A DNA stretch of 64,000 nt from Rivularia sp. PCC 7116 (GCF_000316665.1 NC_019678.1:4774001-4838000); one strand, 5' to 3'; shown: positions 41,637 to 50,918, counted from the stretch's first letter. Translations and numbers: made by a program. The notes: a model not told the origin generated them from the sequence alone.

Positions 41637-42257
41637 TTAATCAGAAATCTGCTTATATCGTTCCTGAATGTCAGTGATGGAGAAAACAGCTTCAAACTGT
41701 AAATTTACTGACTTATAGTATTCCGCTCCACCTTGTTCTCTATCTATCAGTGAAATTACTTTATTAACTGTATAACCGGCATCTCTTAGCCTAGTTACAG
41801 CTTTCATTGCCGATTGTCCAGTCGTAACAACATCTTCTAGAACGATCGCCTCAGATCCTGGCGGCAAAGTTGGACCTTCAATATAAGCCTTCGTTCCATG
41901 TCCTTTGGCTTCTTTGCGAACAATCAAAGCCGGTATGGGTCTATTTTCTAATGCGGAAACCAGGCTCACAGCACTAACAATGGGGTCGGCTCCCAAGGTT
42001 AAACCCGCTACAGCTTGAGTATTTGGGGGAAGCATATGAAAAAGCAGACGACCAATTGCTAAAGCACCTTGGGGATGAAGAGTTACCTGCTTCCCATTAA
42101 TGTAATAAGTGCTACGTGCTCCCGAAGAAAGAATGAAATCCCCTTCCTGATAAGCAAGTTGACAAAATAAATCTAGTAAGCCCTGGCGAATAACATTTAT
42201 ATCGGTATCAGTAGCCCATGAATCTTTCTGAGTAGAGTTTTCAGCGTAATAAACCAT
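41637..42257 (-). CDS. pyrE: Orotate phosphoribosyltransferase
   Basis: 206 residues. The PRPP-binding motif is EAIVLEDVVTTGQSAM, and the N-terminal part has GDFILSSGARSTYYINGKQVTLHP, typical of the enzyme; VRKEAKGHGTKAYIEG is the flexible catalytic loop. It joins orotate to PRPP to give OMP in pyrimidine synthesis. Length is normal. Convergent with thiC and divergent from the small secreted protein gene. pyrG lies 25 kb away in the same window but is not linked. Confidence 0.96.
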   Translation of the reverse strand: MVYYAENSTQKDSWATDTDINVIRQGLLDLFCQLAYQEGDFILSSGARSTYYINGKQVTLHPQGALAIGRLLFHMLPPNTQAVAGLTLGADPIVSAVSLVSALENRPIPALIVRKEAKGHGTKAYIEGPTLPPGSEAIVLEDVVTTGQSAMKAVTRLRDAGYTVNKVISLIDREQGGAEYYKSVNLQFEAVFSITDIQERYKQISD

Positions 42258-42360
42258 TACAAAACATTAAAATTTATGTTACACCGGACTAGTCGAACTT
42301 ATGCGAGTTCTGACATTTAGCATAAGTCAAAATTCGCACCAAAATACAGGAGTTGTTAAT

Positions 42361-42792
42361 ATGCCTTTTAATTTAAAAGCTGTAAGCGGTTTACTGATAT
42401 TAGCTGCTACCATTGGTACACCAGGTATTGCAGCAGCACAGACAGAAACATCAAGCTATCAAACAGCAAATGAAGTAATCGAAAAAGCTTTTTACGAAAA
42501 CTATCCTGACTTTTATAGAAACGACGGTTTATTTAGAGAAATAGATTGGTTACTTGGACCTGGCTCTTTGTTCAAGAATTCTTATCCAGAAAACGAAATT
42601 GAACGAGATGCTAAGTTAGTCAATATTGTTTATCAAGATGTACTCAAGCAGCAGACAACTAGCGATCCATATATTCGGACTCCAGATTTACCAAGTCCTT
42701 ATAACACGTCGTTGCTGGCTTCTCCTCGTTTAAGAGCAAATCAATTAAAAGTTGGAACGGAATTCCGGTTTGATAGCTTACCATCCAGGTAA
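42361..42792 (+). CDS. Small secreted protein, unknown
   Basis: 143 residues from the ATG at 42361, which has CAGGAG eight bases upstream; an in-frame ATG at 42301 lacks a ribosome site. The N-terminus MPFNLKAVSGLLILAATIGTPG with IAAAQ is a signal peptide, cut after AAA or AAAQ. The mature part of about 115 residues is acidic, with Tyr, Phe and Asn (YENYPDFYRNDG, DWLLGPGSLF), and no known motif. Probably periplasmic. It resembles unnamed cyanobacterial exported proteins, but I cannot give a family. An inverted repeat follows at 42821-42858. Confidence 0.75.
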   Translation: MPFNLKAVSGLLILAATIGTPGIAAAQTETSSYQTANEVIEKAFYENYPDFYRNDGLFREIDWLLGPGSLFKNSYPENEIERDAKLVNIVYQDVLKQQTTSDPYIRTPDLPSPYNTSLLASPRLRANQLKVGTEFRFDSLPSR

Positions 42793-42820
42793 AATAGAAC
42801 GCTATACTCATACATAATTC

Positions 42821-42858
42821 TTAGTCATTAGTCCTTTAGGAAAAGCACTAATGACTAA
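42821..42858. terminator. Inverted repeat after the small secreted protein gene
   Basis: Perfect 12-bp arms TTAGTCATTAGT (42821-42832) and ACTAATGACTAA (42847-42858). No T-run follows on the plus strand, so it is a weak terminator candidate that may act for both this gene and the convergent tRNA. Confidence 0.5.
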
Positions 42859-42899
42859 AGTGGAATAAATTAAGTAAATATTTGAAAATACTTTTAAAA

Positions 42900-42972
42900 T
42901 CCAGGGTGCAGGAGTTGAACCTGCCTAACACGAATTATGAGTTCGTTGCCTCAACCGCTCGGCCAACCCTGG
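42900..42972 (-). tRNA. tRNA with CAU anticodon, probably tRNA-Ile2 (lysidine type)
   Basis: On the minus strand a complete 73-base cloverleaf: acceptor CCAGGGT/ACCCTGG, D arm GCCGAGCGGTTGAGGC, anticodon arm ACGAA-CTCATAA-TTCGT with anticodon CAU, variable GTTAG, T arm GCAGG-TTCAACT-CCTGC, discriminator A. CCA is not encoded. Software would call it tRNA-Met. The D arm of the GGCYGARYGGTTRA type and the CAACTCATAATTG-like anticodon arm resemble chloroplast trnI-CAU, so it is more likely the isoleucine tRNA whose C34 is changed to lysidine. Not the initiator: C1 pairs with G72. Confidence 0.9.
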
Positions 42973-43163
42973 CTGATAAGTAATTATATCGTAAGTTTAC
43001 ACTTTTGTGTAACCTCATTAATTAATTACCAGATTTCATGTTACATCATTTGACAACAAAATAGTGCAAACTAATATTGATTAAGTTCGGCACAAATATT
43101 GAGGAACCATACTTCAATACTTTTCCTTTATCTTTACAGCAAACAGCTAGATTTACGAGGGCG

Positions 43164-43865
43164 ATGAAACTAAATTCCACTGTACTTCTGACTTTGATTT
43201 TGTTAACCCTAATGTTAGGGGCTGGTTCCGTAAGTGCCTTTTGGGGTTTTACTTTAGGAAGTGCGGCTCTCAAAGGTGTCACAACACCAGATGCTCGTCC
43301 TACTACCAAATTTGCCAGAAAAGGGACAAATGGTGGTCAAGACAAAGAAGGGGTAGTGTTTGTCAAAGAGCAAGAAATTCTGAAAATTGTCAAAGCACGC
43401 ATTGAAGGCAAAACCAAAGCAGCTAAGTCAAAAAAGCTCAACAACTTAGAAGAAGGTAAAAAAAATACTAAGCGTAAACGAGAGCAGAAGCCTGCTGAAG
43501 CCCAAGAAAAACCCCAAGCAGGATTTCCTGTAAAAGCCGAAAGCGAAGGCGTGACTCTTTCAGTAGAATCAGCCCGCTATTCGGGAGGGGCTTTATTGCT
43601 TAAAGTGAAAATGGATAATAAAAGTGATAATTCAGTGCGTTTCTTGTATAGTTTCCTTGATGTTACAGATGATAAAGGAAGAACTTTGAGCGCTTCGACT
43701 GAAGGTTTACCATCAGAATTAGCTTCAAATGGCTCAACGCATTACGGTACCGTGAGTATTCCCACTGCTTTACTTGATGATGTCAAGAAGATTTCCTTAG
43801 CTCTGACAGATTATCCGGCACAGAAATTACGCTTGGAAGTATCAAATATTCCTGTACAAAAATAG
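43164..43865 (+). CDS. Exported or membrane-anchored protein with Lys-rich linker and C-terminal beta domain
   Basis: 233 residues from the ATG at 43164 with GAGGG upstream; the open frame from 43077 has no ribosome site. MKLNSTVLLTLILLTLMLGAGSVSAFWGFTLG is a signal peptide or anchor (helix about 7-29). Residues about 55-135 are a charged, Lys/Glu-rich linker. The C-terminal 100 residues (VTLSVESARYSGGALLLKVKMDN, VRFLYSFLDVTDDKGRTL, STEGLP) look like a beta-sandwich of the DUF4352/telomeric-repeat-like type often found on secreted lipoproteins. Function unknown. It precedes the CNNM/CBS gene by 135 bp. Confidence 0.72.
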   Translation: MKLNSTVLLTLILLTLMLGAGSVSAFWGFTLGSAALKGVTTPDARPTTKFARKGTNGGQDKEGVVFVKEQEILKIVKARIEGKTKAAKSKKLNNLEEGKKNTKRKREQKPAEAQEKPQAGFPVKAESEGVTLSVESARYSGGALLLKVKMDNKSDNSVRFLYSFLDVTDDKGRTLSASTEGLPSELASNGSTHYGTVSIPTALLDDVKKISLALTDYPAQKLRLEVSNIPVQK

Positions 43866-43999
43866 ATAGTGGGAATATTGAATGTGAGATTCTGAATTTT
43901 AGATTAAATATTTGAATTCAACATGAATACCTTTAATTTAAAATTTCAGCATCAAATAATTAAGAATAGTGGGGTTTGTGTTTTTCATGAGAAAAGGCG

Positions 44000-45340
44000 G
44001 TGAATGGTCTTCATAATTTAAATTGGACGGAAGTAGGGCTGAGATTGCTATCAGTCTTACTTCTTATCGTCATAAATGCCTTTTTCGTAACCGCAGAATT
44101 CTCGATGGTGACAGTACGGCGATCTCGAATTCACCAGCTAGTAGAAGCTGGAGATATCCAGGCGATCGCAGTGGAAGTGCTGCAACGTAGCATTGATAGA
44201 CTGCTATCCACGACTCAGCTAGGCATTACTCTTTCTAGTTTGGCACTGGGATGGATTGGAGAAAGTACAATTGTCGAATTGATTAATGTGTGGCTGGAAT
44301 CTTTTTCCATACTCGGGGGATTAAATGTATTTGTCGCTCATTCCCTATCAATTCCAGTAACCTTTTTTTTACTAGCTTATTTACAAATTGTCTTAGGAGA
44401 ATTGTGTCCCAAATCCGTAGCCATGCTTTACTCAGAAGAGTTAGCAAGATTCTTGGGACCTTCTGTTACGGCTATCGTCCGATTCTTCAGCCCATTTATA
44501 TGGATTCTGAATCAATCAACTCGTTTCTTGCTAAGGCTGTTCGGCATAGAGTATACCGGCAAAAGCTGGAGACCGCCCGTTACTCCAGAAGAATTATTGC
44601 TAATAATTTCTACTGAAAGAGAATCTACAGGGTTAAGAGCAAGAGAAAGAGAACTCTTAAAAAATATTTTTGAGTTCGGAGAAGTAACAGTTCAAGCGGT
44701 GATGGTTCCCCGCAGCACCATAATAGCTTTATCAAAAAATGCAACTTTAAGAATTTTTCTGCAAGAAATGGCAGACGCAGGACACTCTTGCTACCCGATA
44801 TTCGGAGAATCTTTAGATGATATTCGTGGCATTGTTTACTTTAAAGACCTAACACAGCCTTTAGCATTAGGACAGTTAAACTTAGACACACAAATTCATT
44901 CCTACATGCGTCCTGCTAGGTTTGTACCAGAACATACGCCCTTAAACGAATTATTGCCTATGATGCAGCAAGAAAAGCTGGCTATGGTTGTAGTTGTAGA
45001 TGAATTTGGCGGCACTGTAGGACTAGTTACTATCCAAGATATAATTGCTCAAATTATTGGCGATATTGGTGAAACTCAAAATAATAATGATTTACTAATA
45101 CAGATGCTAGATGAGCAAACTTTTCTAGTTCAGGCACAAATAAACTTGGAAGACTTAAACGAAGTATTAGAACTCAATTTACCTTTAACAAAAGAATATC
45201 AAACACTCGGAGGTTTTATGCTCTATCAATTACAAAAAATTCCTATCATTGGTGAAAGTTTCCGCTATAAAAACCTAGAATTTACGGTAGCATCAGTAAC
45301 TGGTCCTCGTTTACAGCAAATTCAAGTAAGAAGGCTTTAG
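44000..45340 (+). CDS. CNNM/CorC family transporter-like protein (DUF21-CBS-CBS-CorC_HlyC)
   Basis: 446 residues from a GTG at 44000. An N-terminal CNNM/DUF21 domain with four hydrophobic stretches (about 12-180: LLSVLLLIVINAFFVTAEFS, LGITLSSLALGWIGE) is followed by a CBS pair (VMVPRSTIIALSKNATL, then SYMRPARFVPEHTPL and VVVDEFGGTVGLVTIQDII) and a C-terminal CorC_HlyC transporter-associated domain (about 365-446). Family members are implicated in magnesium/cobalt efflux or ion homeostasis; the hemolysin label is historical. Cytoplasmic membrane. It is probably monocistronic. Confidence 0.93.
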   Translation: MNGLHNLNWTEVGLRLLSVLLLIVINAFFVTAEFSMVTVRRSRIHQLVEAGDIQAIAVEVLQRSIDRLLSTTQLGITLSSLALGWIGESTIVELINVWLESFSILGGLNVFVAHSLSIPVTFFLLAYLQIVLGELCPKSVAMLYSEELARFLGPSVTAIVRFFSPFIWILNQSTRFLLRLFGIEYTGKSWRPPVTPEELLLIISTERESTGLRARERELLKNIFEFGEVTVQAVMVPRSTIIALSKNATLRIFLQEMADAGHSCYPIFGESLDDIRGIVYFKDLTQPLALGQLNLDTQIHSYMRPARFVPEHTPLNELLPMMQQEKLAMVVVVDEFGGTVGLVTIQDIIAQIIGDIGETQNNNDLLIQMLDEQTFLVQAQINLEDLNEVLELNLPLTKEYQTLGGFMLYQLQKIPIIGESFRYKNLEFTVASVTGPRLQQIQVRRL

Positions 45341-45467
45341 ACAGTGAGCAGTGACCATTGAACATTAACCAGTTGGGAATTAGTAGGAAAACGGCGAATA
45401 GCGGCATGTTAACTATCTAGTGGAGTTATCGCTCTCTAGAAAAACTCGCACCCTTCCCCTTGTGTCT

Positions 45468-46148
45468 CTATCTCACGGCATACTCCACAGGGTCAGTTAA
45501 TCCTAATTCGTCGAAAGCAGCCAAACGTAAGCGACAAGAATCACAAACACCACAGGCTACATCACCACCGCTATAGCAAGACCAAGTTAGCTCCCAGGGA
45601 ACTCCTAATTGATTACCTAATTTAATAATTTCAGTTTTTTTCAAATCTATTAAAGGTGTGACGATATTGATGGCATTGCCTTCACGTCCTTGTTTTGTTC
45701 CCAAGCGAAATACTTCTTGCATCGCTTGTACGTAATCGGGACGACAATCCGGGTATCCAGAATAATCTAAAGCATTCACGCCAATATAAACTCTTTGAGC
45801 GGCTATGGTTTCTGCATATGCTGAAGCAAAGCTTAGAAATATAGTGTTTCTTGCAGGAACATAGGTAACGGGAATATTTTGAGACATTTCCTTTAAGGAA
45901 CGCTCTTGGGGTAAATCAATAGAATTATCTGTAAGTGCTGAACCACCCCATTGCCTTAAATCAAATTCAATCACTTGATGCTGGGCAACACCTGCTTTCT
46001 CTGCTACTGAAACTGCTGAATGCAACTCTTTTTTATGTCTTTGTTGATAATCAAAGCTTATAGCGTAACATTCATACCCATCGGCTAACGCTTTGTACAA
46101 AACAGTAGAAGAGTCAAGTCCCCCTGACAATAAAATCACAGCTTTCAT
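45468..46148 (-). CDS. queC: 7-cyano-7-deazaguanine synthase
   Basis: 226 residues. The PP-loop is LLSGGLDSSTVLYKALA at the N-terminus, and the C-terminal zinc site is WSCYSGGDVACGVCDSCRLR with four cysteines. QueC uses ATP and ammonia to convert CDG to preQ0, the precursor of queuosine in tRNA. Length is normal for the family. It stands alone on the minus strand; other queuosine genes (queD, queE) are not in the window. The start ATG at 46148 directly precedes the PP-loop, as in homologues. Confidence 0.97.
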   Translation of the reverse strand: MKAVILLSGGLDSSTVLYKALADGYECYAISFDYQQRHKKELHSAVSVAEKAGVAQHQVIEFDLRQWGGSALTDNSIDLPQERSLKEMSQNIPVTYVPARNTIFLSFASAYAETIAAQRVYIGVNALDYSGYPDCRPDYVQAMQEVFRLGTKQGREGNAINIVTPLIDLKKTEIIKLGNQLGVPWELTWSCYSGGDVACGVCDSCRLRLAAFDELGLTDPVEYAVR

Positions 46149-47124
46149 TTCAATTACTAATTATTTGCAAGATTAGTTTATCTTAAATTATTTAAATCAA
46201 GTATTTAAGTAGAAGTTGTTGCCTTAGTTATTGCTAATATTTAGATTTGTATTGATATGGCGGCAAGTCAGCACAAATATAACTGATAGGACTTACCCAA
46301 CCGGCACATTGTTTTGTAGGGAAAGCTGTCCGGGGGTGTAGATTTTCTTCCCCATTGTTGCCGTTGCTGTGACACTTTGATTCATGAAGGAACGTATTAA
46401 GAATGTTTTGAGTGTCACGCAGCAACCGGGAATTCTGACTGCGTAAGTCCTGACTTATAAAAATTAATGAAAGCTTTGTCTCACAATTACCTTTGTAAAC
46501 TAACTATTATGATTTAGAAAATAGTTATAATCAGCTTTAACTATGATTCTATTCTCTCGATTTCAAAAATCAGCAATTAACAAATAATAAGCAGTTCAAA
46601 AAAATAATCTATATATATGGAATAAACTTTTTTGACTACTGCTTTGAAATAGGTTATATTAGAATGAATTCCCGATCAAATCTATAAATATATTGTTATT
46701 TTTTATAGATAATATGCTTGTTAAGTTCATTCAAAATTGATGATTCATTCTAAAACTAATTGTGCGGTATTTTAGTCTTATTTAACCTATCATCATGACC
46801 CGTAAAACTGTATAAATTGATTCTTTTGTGATCGTTATTGTTTGTTTGTGGCATTAAAAATTACCGCAAAATATTATTCAAAGTTTGAAGCTGAGAAAAA
46901 GAGACTATAATTTTTTTGTAAAGAATAAAAAAATCATCGATAAAACCGGACTATACGAAATAAAGACAGAAACCGGGAACTCATAGCTAACTTTGAAATT
47001 CTTCATAAATAGAGCCTCTATGTTACCATCTGGATGGTTTTAGGTGGCTACTTTTTTGGCAATAAAGTATAAAAGCCAACGATTGTAGCGTTTTGAAGTT
47101 GGTGGTTGAGGAGAGAAAATTAGA
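46149..47124. other. Intergenic region holding a MITE-like element
   Basis: 976 bp between divergent genes. Its left half holds the inverted-repeat element at 46288-46451. The remainder is AT-rich, with TATAA-like boxes near 46600-46700 but no clear regulatory palindrome. The minus frame 46234-46425 is a shadow of the element. Confidence 0.55.
46288..46451. mobile_element. MITE-like element with AGGACTTAC terminal inverted repeats
   Basis: The left end AGGACTTACCCA (46288-46299) is inverted at the right end (TGCGTAAGTCCT, 46440-46451), eleven of twelve positions matching. The 164-bp interior has no transposase and an internal repeat pair GTGACAC / GTGTCAC (46370-46417). A single related end, GTTGCGTAAGTCCT, stands alone at 59573-59586. 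No target-site duplication is obvious. Confidence 0.6.
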
Positions 47125-48207
47125 GTGCAAGATAGCAGCATGTCAGCGGGAGAAAAAAATGGATACGTACAGCGTCATCAACCGCGCCTAATTCGTGTAG
47201 GCGTAATTGGTGTTGGCAACATGGGACAACATCATACCCGTGTACTAAGTTCGATGAAAGATGTGGAGCTAGTTGGTGTAGCCGATGTTGATATTGAGCG
47301 AGGGTTAGAAATTGCTAGTAATTACAAAATAAAGTTTTTCGAGGATTACTGCGAGTTATTACCTCATGTAGATGCGGTTTGTATTGCCGTTCCTACTCGC
47401 TTACATTATGCCGTCGGTATAAATTGTTTGCTAGCAGGAATCCACGTTCTGATTGAAAAGCCAATCGCTGCCAATATTTCTGAAGCAGAATCTTTAGTCA
47501 ATGCCGCAGCAGAATCTGGCTGTATCTTACAAGTAGGTCATATAGAGCGGTTCAAGCCAGCTTTTGGAGAACTGACTAAGGTTCTTAAAAACGAAGAATT
47601 GTTGGCGTTAGAAGCTCACAGAATGAGTCCTTATTCAAATCGGGCAAATGATGTTTCAGTAGTGCTGGATTTGATGATTCACGATATTGACTTATTGTTA
47701 GAATTAGCTGCTGCACCGGTAGTTAAATTATCAGCTAGTGGTACTCGTACTCCGAACTCTACTTACTTAGATTATGTAACCGCGACCTTGGGGTTTGCCA
47801 ATGGTATTGTTGCTACCTTGACTGCTAGTAAAATCACTCACCGTAAAATACGTAGAATTGTAGCTCACTGCAAAAATTCATTCACCGAGGCAGATTTCCT
47901 TAAAAATGAAATTTGGATTCACCGATATCCTATATCTAACTCCACAAAAGATTCTCAAAAACCTTATAGGCAAGATGGTTTGATTGAAAAAGTCTACACC
48001 TCTAATGTAGAAGCACTAAGGGCAGAATTAGAACACTTTATTTATTGTGTCCGTGGCGGCAGTCAACCTTCAGTAGGTGGCGAACAAGCTTTAAAGGCTC
48101 TGAGATTAGCAAGTTTAATCGAACAAATGGCTGTATCAGATAAAGTTTGGAACCCATTAGATAGTCAATCTGAGCCGATTATGCAGTCCTTCAGTTCCAC
48201 TATCTAA
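47125..48207 (+). CDS. Gfo/Idh/MocA family oxidoreductase
   Basis: 360 residues from a GTG at 47125 with GGAGAG upstream at good spacing; an ATG at 47140 is an alternative start. The Rossmann site is VGVIGVGNMGQHHTRVL, and the catalytic EKP motif appears as HVLIEKPIAANISEAE. HIERFKPAF and VLDLMIHDIDLLLELA are typical of UDP-N-acetylglucosamine/hexuronate 3-dehydrogenase-like branches. It is followed by a strong terminator at 48261-48302. It shares only the family with the protein at 567-1811. The substrate is probably a nucleotide sugar, but that is inference. Confidence 0.92.
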   Translation: MQDSSMSAGEKNGYVQRHQPRLIRVGVIGVGNMGQHHTRVLSSMKDVELVGVADVDIERGLEIASNYKIKFFEDYCELLPHVDAVCIAVPTRLHYAVGINCLLAGIHVLIEKPIAANISEAESLVNAAAESGCILQVGHIERFKPAFGELTKVLKNEELLALEAHRMSPYSNRANDVSVVLDLMIHDIDLLLELAAAPVVKLSASGTRTPNSTYLDYVTATLGFANGIVATLTASKITHRKIRRIVAHCKNSFTEADFLKNEIWIHRYPISNSTKDSQKPYRQDGLIEKVYTSNVEALRAELEHFIYCVRGGSQPSVGGEQALKALRLASLIEQMAVSDKVWNPLDSQSEPIMQSFSSTI

Positions 48208-49239
48208 GTAGGCTATATAGGCTATAGCTAATTGGTTTTTATCTTCTGTTAGCCTTATAGGGAGCGGTAAGTAAGATAATCTTACTTGCTACTCCTTTTT
48301 TCTTTTATCTTGATATCAAGTACTGCCTACAAATATTTAAATTTAAATAAATTTAATTTTTTTTTTTAATTATTTTAAAAAAATCTCTGTAGTGTATTCA
48401 ATTGAACTTGATTGTTAGCACAGAAATAATGCACTTTTTATGGAGCATACAATCAGTTTATCTTTAAATAATTCTGCCACAATTTAGAATATCGTATTGA
48501 GGCTGAGTGTATCGTATTAATCTTAAAATTTTAGTTACCGGGAGTTATATATAGTAAAAAAAGAAACATAGTCTTAACTGTAAAATCTTCTCTAGGCTAA
48601 TTGCTTTATCGATAAGAACAGTCATATATAAGCTATCAAGTTAGCTGCTTAATAAATATTCAAACCAATCATAAGTTTGAAAAAACAGTAGATTGCTAGT
48701 TTGAGTGATTATTGGTATGTAGCCTACGGGTCATCTGTGTAATTTAAAATGCATAAATTCACCAGCACTATCCTTAAAATAACCTACATGCTTTACACAT
48801 ATATAGTGGCGGTAGATGGGTAGGTTTGCTAACATACTCAGAAAAAGCGCTTTCAGTAGTCTGTTATAGAGTAGTTTGTTCAGTCGCTTGCCACTCGTCT
48901 AAGCAATTCTACAAAGATAATATGGCTATGTCGCTTATCATTAAAGCGATAAAGCAAAAGTCTTATTTAGGTAGGAGAAGACAAGTAATTGTCTTCACTA
49001 GCGTTTTAAGTAAACTTACTGCCCTCTGAAACGGGCTTCAAATAACTTTGTTATCGTTTGCTATTTGTTAAGTCATCTACAAACAGCGAACAGTCGTACT
49101 AGCTTTAACTGAAGTACTTAAGTAATTCTTGCTAAAGTCTTAATTAGAGTTGACTCACAACTGTTAACGGATGATAAATGAATGCAAGTAAGATTAGCAT
49201 GGTAACTTGTTTAGAGCTAAGTAGAAACTAGGAATTTCC
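48208..49239. other. Non-coding region upstream of the actin-like operon
   Basis: 1.0 kb. The first 95 bp hold the terminator of the upstream gene, followed by an AT-rich run with a ten-base T tract. The frame 48826-49029 has no family features. It must contain the promoter of the actin-like operon; one GCTATTTG (49060-49067) recurs as CAAATAGC beyond the operon. Confidence 0.5.
48261..48302 (+). terminator. Strong intrinsic terminator after the oxidoreductase gene
   Basis: GGAGCGGTAAGTAAGAT (48261-48277) pairs with ATCTTACTTGCTACTCC (48279-48295); fourteen Watson-Crick pairs out of seventeen, the other three being wobble or mismatched. It is followed by six T. It ends the gene at 47125-48207. 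Confidence 0.88.
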
Positions 49240-50391
49240 ATGACAGACCAACCTTCCGCTGCTACCCCAATGAATGCCGCTGCTATACCGATGAATAGAG
49301 TCACGGCATCTACTCCGATTAATACAACTCCCAAACTCACCAATACCGGTGGTGGTGGGAGCAAGAATATTCTTAGCGTTGACCTAGGTAGAACTTCTAC
49401 TAAAACCACTGTGAGTCGCGAGCCTGGTAGTGTGGTTTTCGTATCTTCCAATGTTAAACAAATGACAATGGAGCAAGTACGAGGAGGAGTTTTTGAAGCT
49501 CGTGCAACAGATCCTTTAATGGATTTGTGGCTTGAATACCAAGGTAATGGCTATGCTGTTGGTCAATTAGCAGCAGACTTTGGAGCCGACTTGGGAGTGG
49601 GGCAATCTAAAGTTGAAGCTGCGCTAATTAAAGTATTGGCTTCTGTGGGATACTTCAAACTCAAAGATGACATTTCAGTAATTTTGGGTCTTCCCTACCT
49701 TTCTCAAGAACAATTTGAAAAAGAAAAAGCACAACTTATATCCCAAGTTACCGGGCCTCACGTAATGAACTTTCGTGGCGAACCCGTTAAGGTTAACGTG
49801 ACCAAAGTTTGGGTTATGCCAGAGGGTTACGGTAGCTTACTATGGTGCGAATCTCAACCTAAGAAAGCTCCGGGCGCACCCGACTTTACCAAAGTTTCTG
49901 CGGCAATTGTGGATATCGGGCACCAAACTACAGATTGCTTAATGGTAGACAATTTCCGTTTTGCAAGAGGTGCTTCTAGAAGTGAAGACTTTGGAATGAG
50001 TAAGTTTTACGAACTAGTAGCCGCCGAGATCGAAGGTGCTGATAGTCAATCCTTATCTTTGATTGCAGCGGTAAACAAGCCAAAAGGCGAACGCTTCTAT
50101 CGTCCTAGAGGTTCGAGTAAGCCCACCAATCTAGATGATTTTCTGCCTAATTTGATAGAAATGTTTTCACGTGAAATCTGCACTCGTGTTTTAGCATGGC
50201 TGCCAGAACGTGTTACCGATGTAATTCTCACCGGAGGTGGTGGTGAATTTTTCTGGGAAGACGTTCAACGCTTGCTTAAAGAAGCAAAAATTAATGCTCA
50301 TTTAGCTGCACCTTCCCGACAAGCTAACGCCTTAGGGCAGTATATTTATGGAGAGGCACAATTATCTGCCAGTCGCTCTTCTAGGTCTTAA
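49240..50391 (+). CDS. ParM/StbA-like actin-family ATPase
   Basis: 383 residues. Actin-fold motifs are in order: phosphate-1 ILSVDLGRTSTKTTVS (about 44-59), phosphate-2 AAIVDIGHQTTDCLMV (about 222-237) and the adenosine motif VTDVILTGGGGEFFWE (about 325-340). Such proteins (ParM, StbA, Alp) form filaments that push plasmid or chromosome copies apart; archaeal-type relatives are also found. The first 35 residues are a low-complexity Thr/Pro/Ala tail. The ATG at 49240 has AGGAA upstream. The stop is five bases from the start of the ParR-like gene, so the two are one operon. Confidence 0.9.
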   Translation: MTDQPSAATPMNAAAIPMNRVTASTPINTTPKLTNTGGGGSKNILSVDLGRTSTKTTVSREPGSVVFVSSNVKQMTMEQVRGGVFEARATDPLMDLWLEYQGNGYAVGQLAADFGADLGVGQSKVEAALIKVLASVGYFKLKDDISVILGLPYLSQEQFEKEKAQLISQVTGPHVMNFRGEPVKVNVTKVWVMPEGYGSLLWCESQPKKAPGAPDFTKVSAAIVDIGHQTTDCLMVDNFRFARGASRSEDFGMSKFYELVAAEIEGADSQSLSLIAAVNKPKGERFYRPRGSSKPTNLDDFLPNLIEMFSREICTRVLAWLPERVTDVILTGGGGEFFWEDVQRLLKEAKINAHLAAPSRQANALGQYIYGEAQLSASRSSRS

Positions 50392-50396
50392 AACTA

Positions 50397-50918
50397 ATGT
50401 TCCAATGGTCAAAAAAAGTAGTTAAATCGGTTACGTTCAATCCAGGGGTAGCGGATGAAAGCTTGTTAGATGTAGTTGAAAGGCACTTAGAAAAAGAGCC
50501 TGATAAGACTTTCAGCGACCTCTGTAAAGAAGCTTTATGGCAAGCTTTATGCGTACCCGAATCTGTACGACCAGATCCGCAACCAACAGCAACACCAACA
50601 CCGAAACCAAAACCACCGTCTGATGTGGGAGAATATATTGCTGACCTGGAAAGAAAAATAGCTGACCTTGAGGAACGTTTCTTTACTAGGGAATCAAATC
50701 GGTTGGCAACGATGGAACAACATTTGACACAGCTTAGTCAGCAAGTGGCTCAGTTGGCAATGATGGTCAATCAGGGTTTAGTCGTTCAGCCTTCAAGTCA
50801 ATCACCAGCACCAGAAGTATTAAGTAATACTTCTGTGTCCGCTTATGAAATCAATACCCCTCATGAAGAGGAAGACCCCCTAATCAGTCGCTTGAGTGAA
50901 TTAGTGGATGATTTTTAA
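50397..50918 (+). CDS. ParR-like partner: ribbon-helix-helix N-terminus, coiled coil
   Basis: 173 residues. The N-terminus VKSVTFNPGVADESLLDVVE followed by KTFSDLCKEALWQAL has the strand-helix-helix rhythm of ribbon-helix-helix DNA-binding proteins such as ParR. A Pro/Thr-rich linker (about 62-77) leads to a coiled coil at about 78-125 (ADLERKIADLEERFF, LTQLSQQVAQLAMMV), then an acidic tail (EEEDPLISRLSELVDDF) that could contact the actin. It starts five bases after the actin-like gene, exactly the parM-parR gene order. Assignment as ParR is by fold and context. Confidence 0.72.
   Translation: MFQWSKKVVKSVTFNPGVADESLLDVVERHLEKEPDKTFSDLCKEALWQALCVPESVRPDPQPTATPTPKPKPPSDVGEYIADLERKIADLEERFFTRESNRLATMEQHLTQLSQQVAQLAMMVNQGLVVQPSSQSPAPEVLSNTSVSAYEINTPHEEEDPLISRLSELVDDF

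Noticed and set aside
46234-46425. Minus-strand frame of 63 codons
   Set aside because: It lies inside the MITE-like element at 46288-46451 and has no family features.
48826-49029. Plus-strand frame of 67 codons upstream of the actin-like gene
   Set aside because: No ribosome site, no domain, ends in the promoter region of the actin-like operon.
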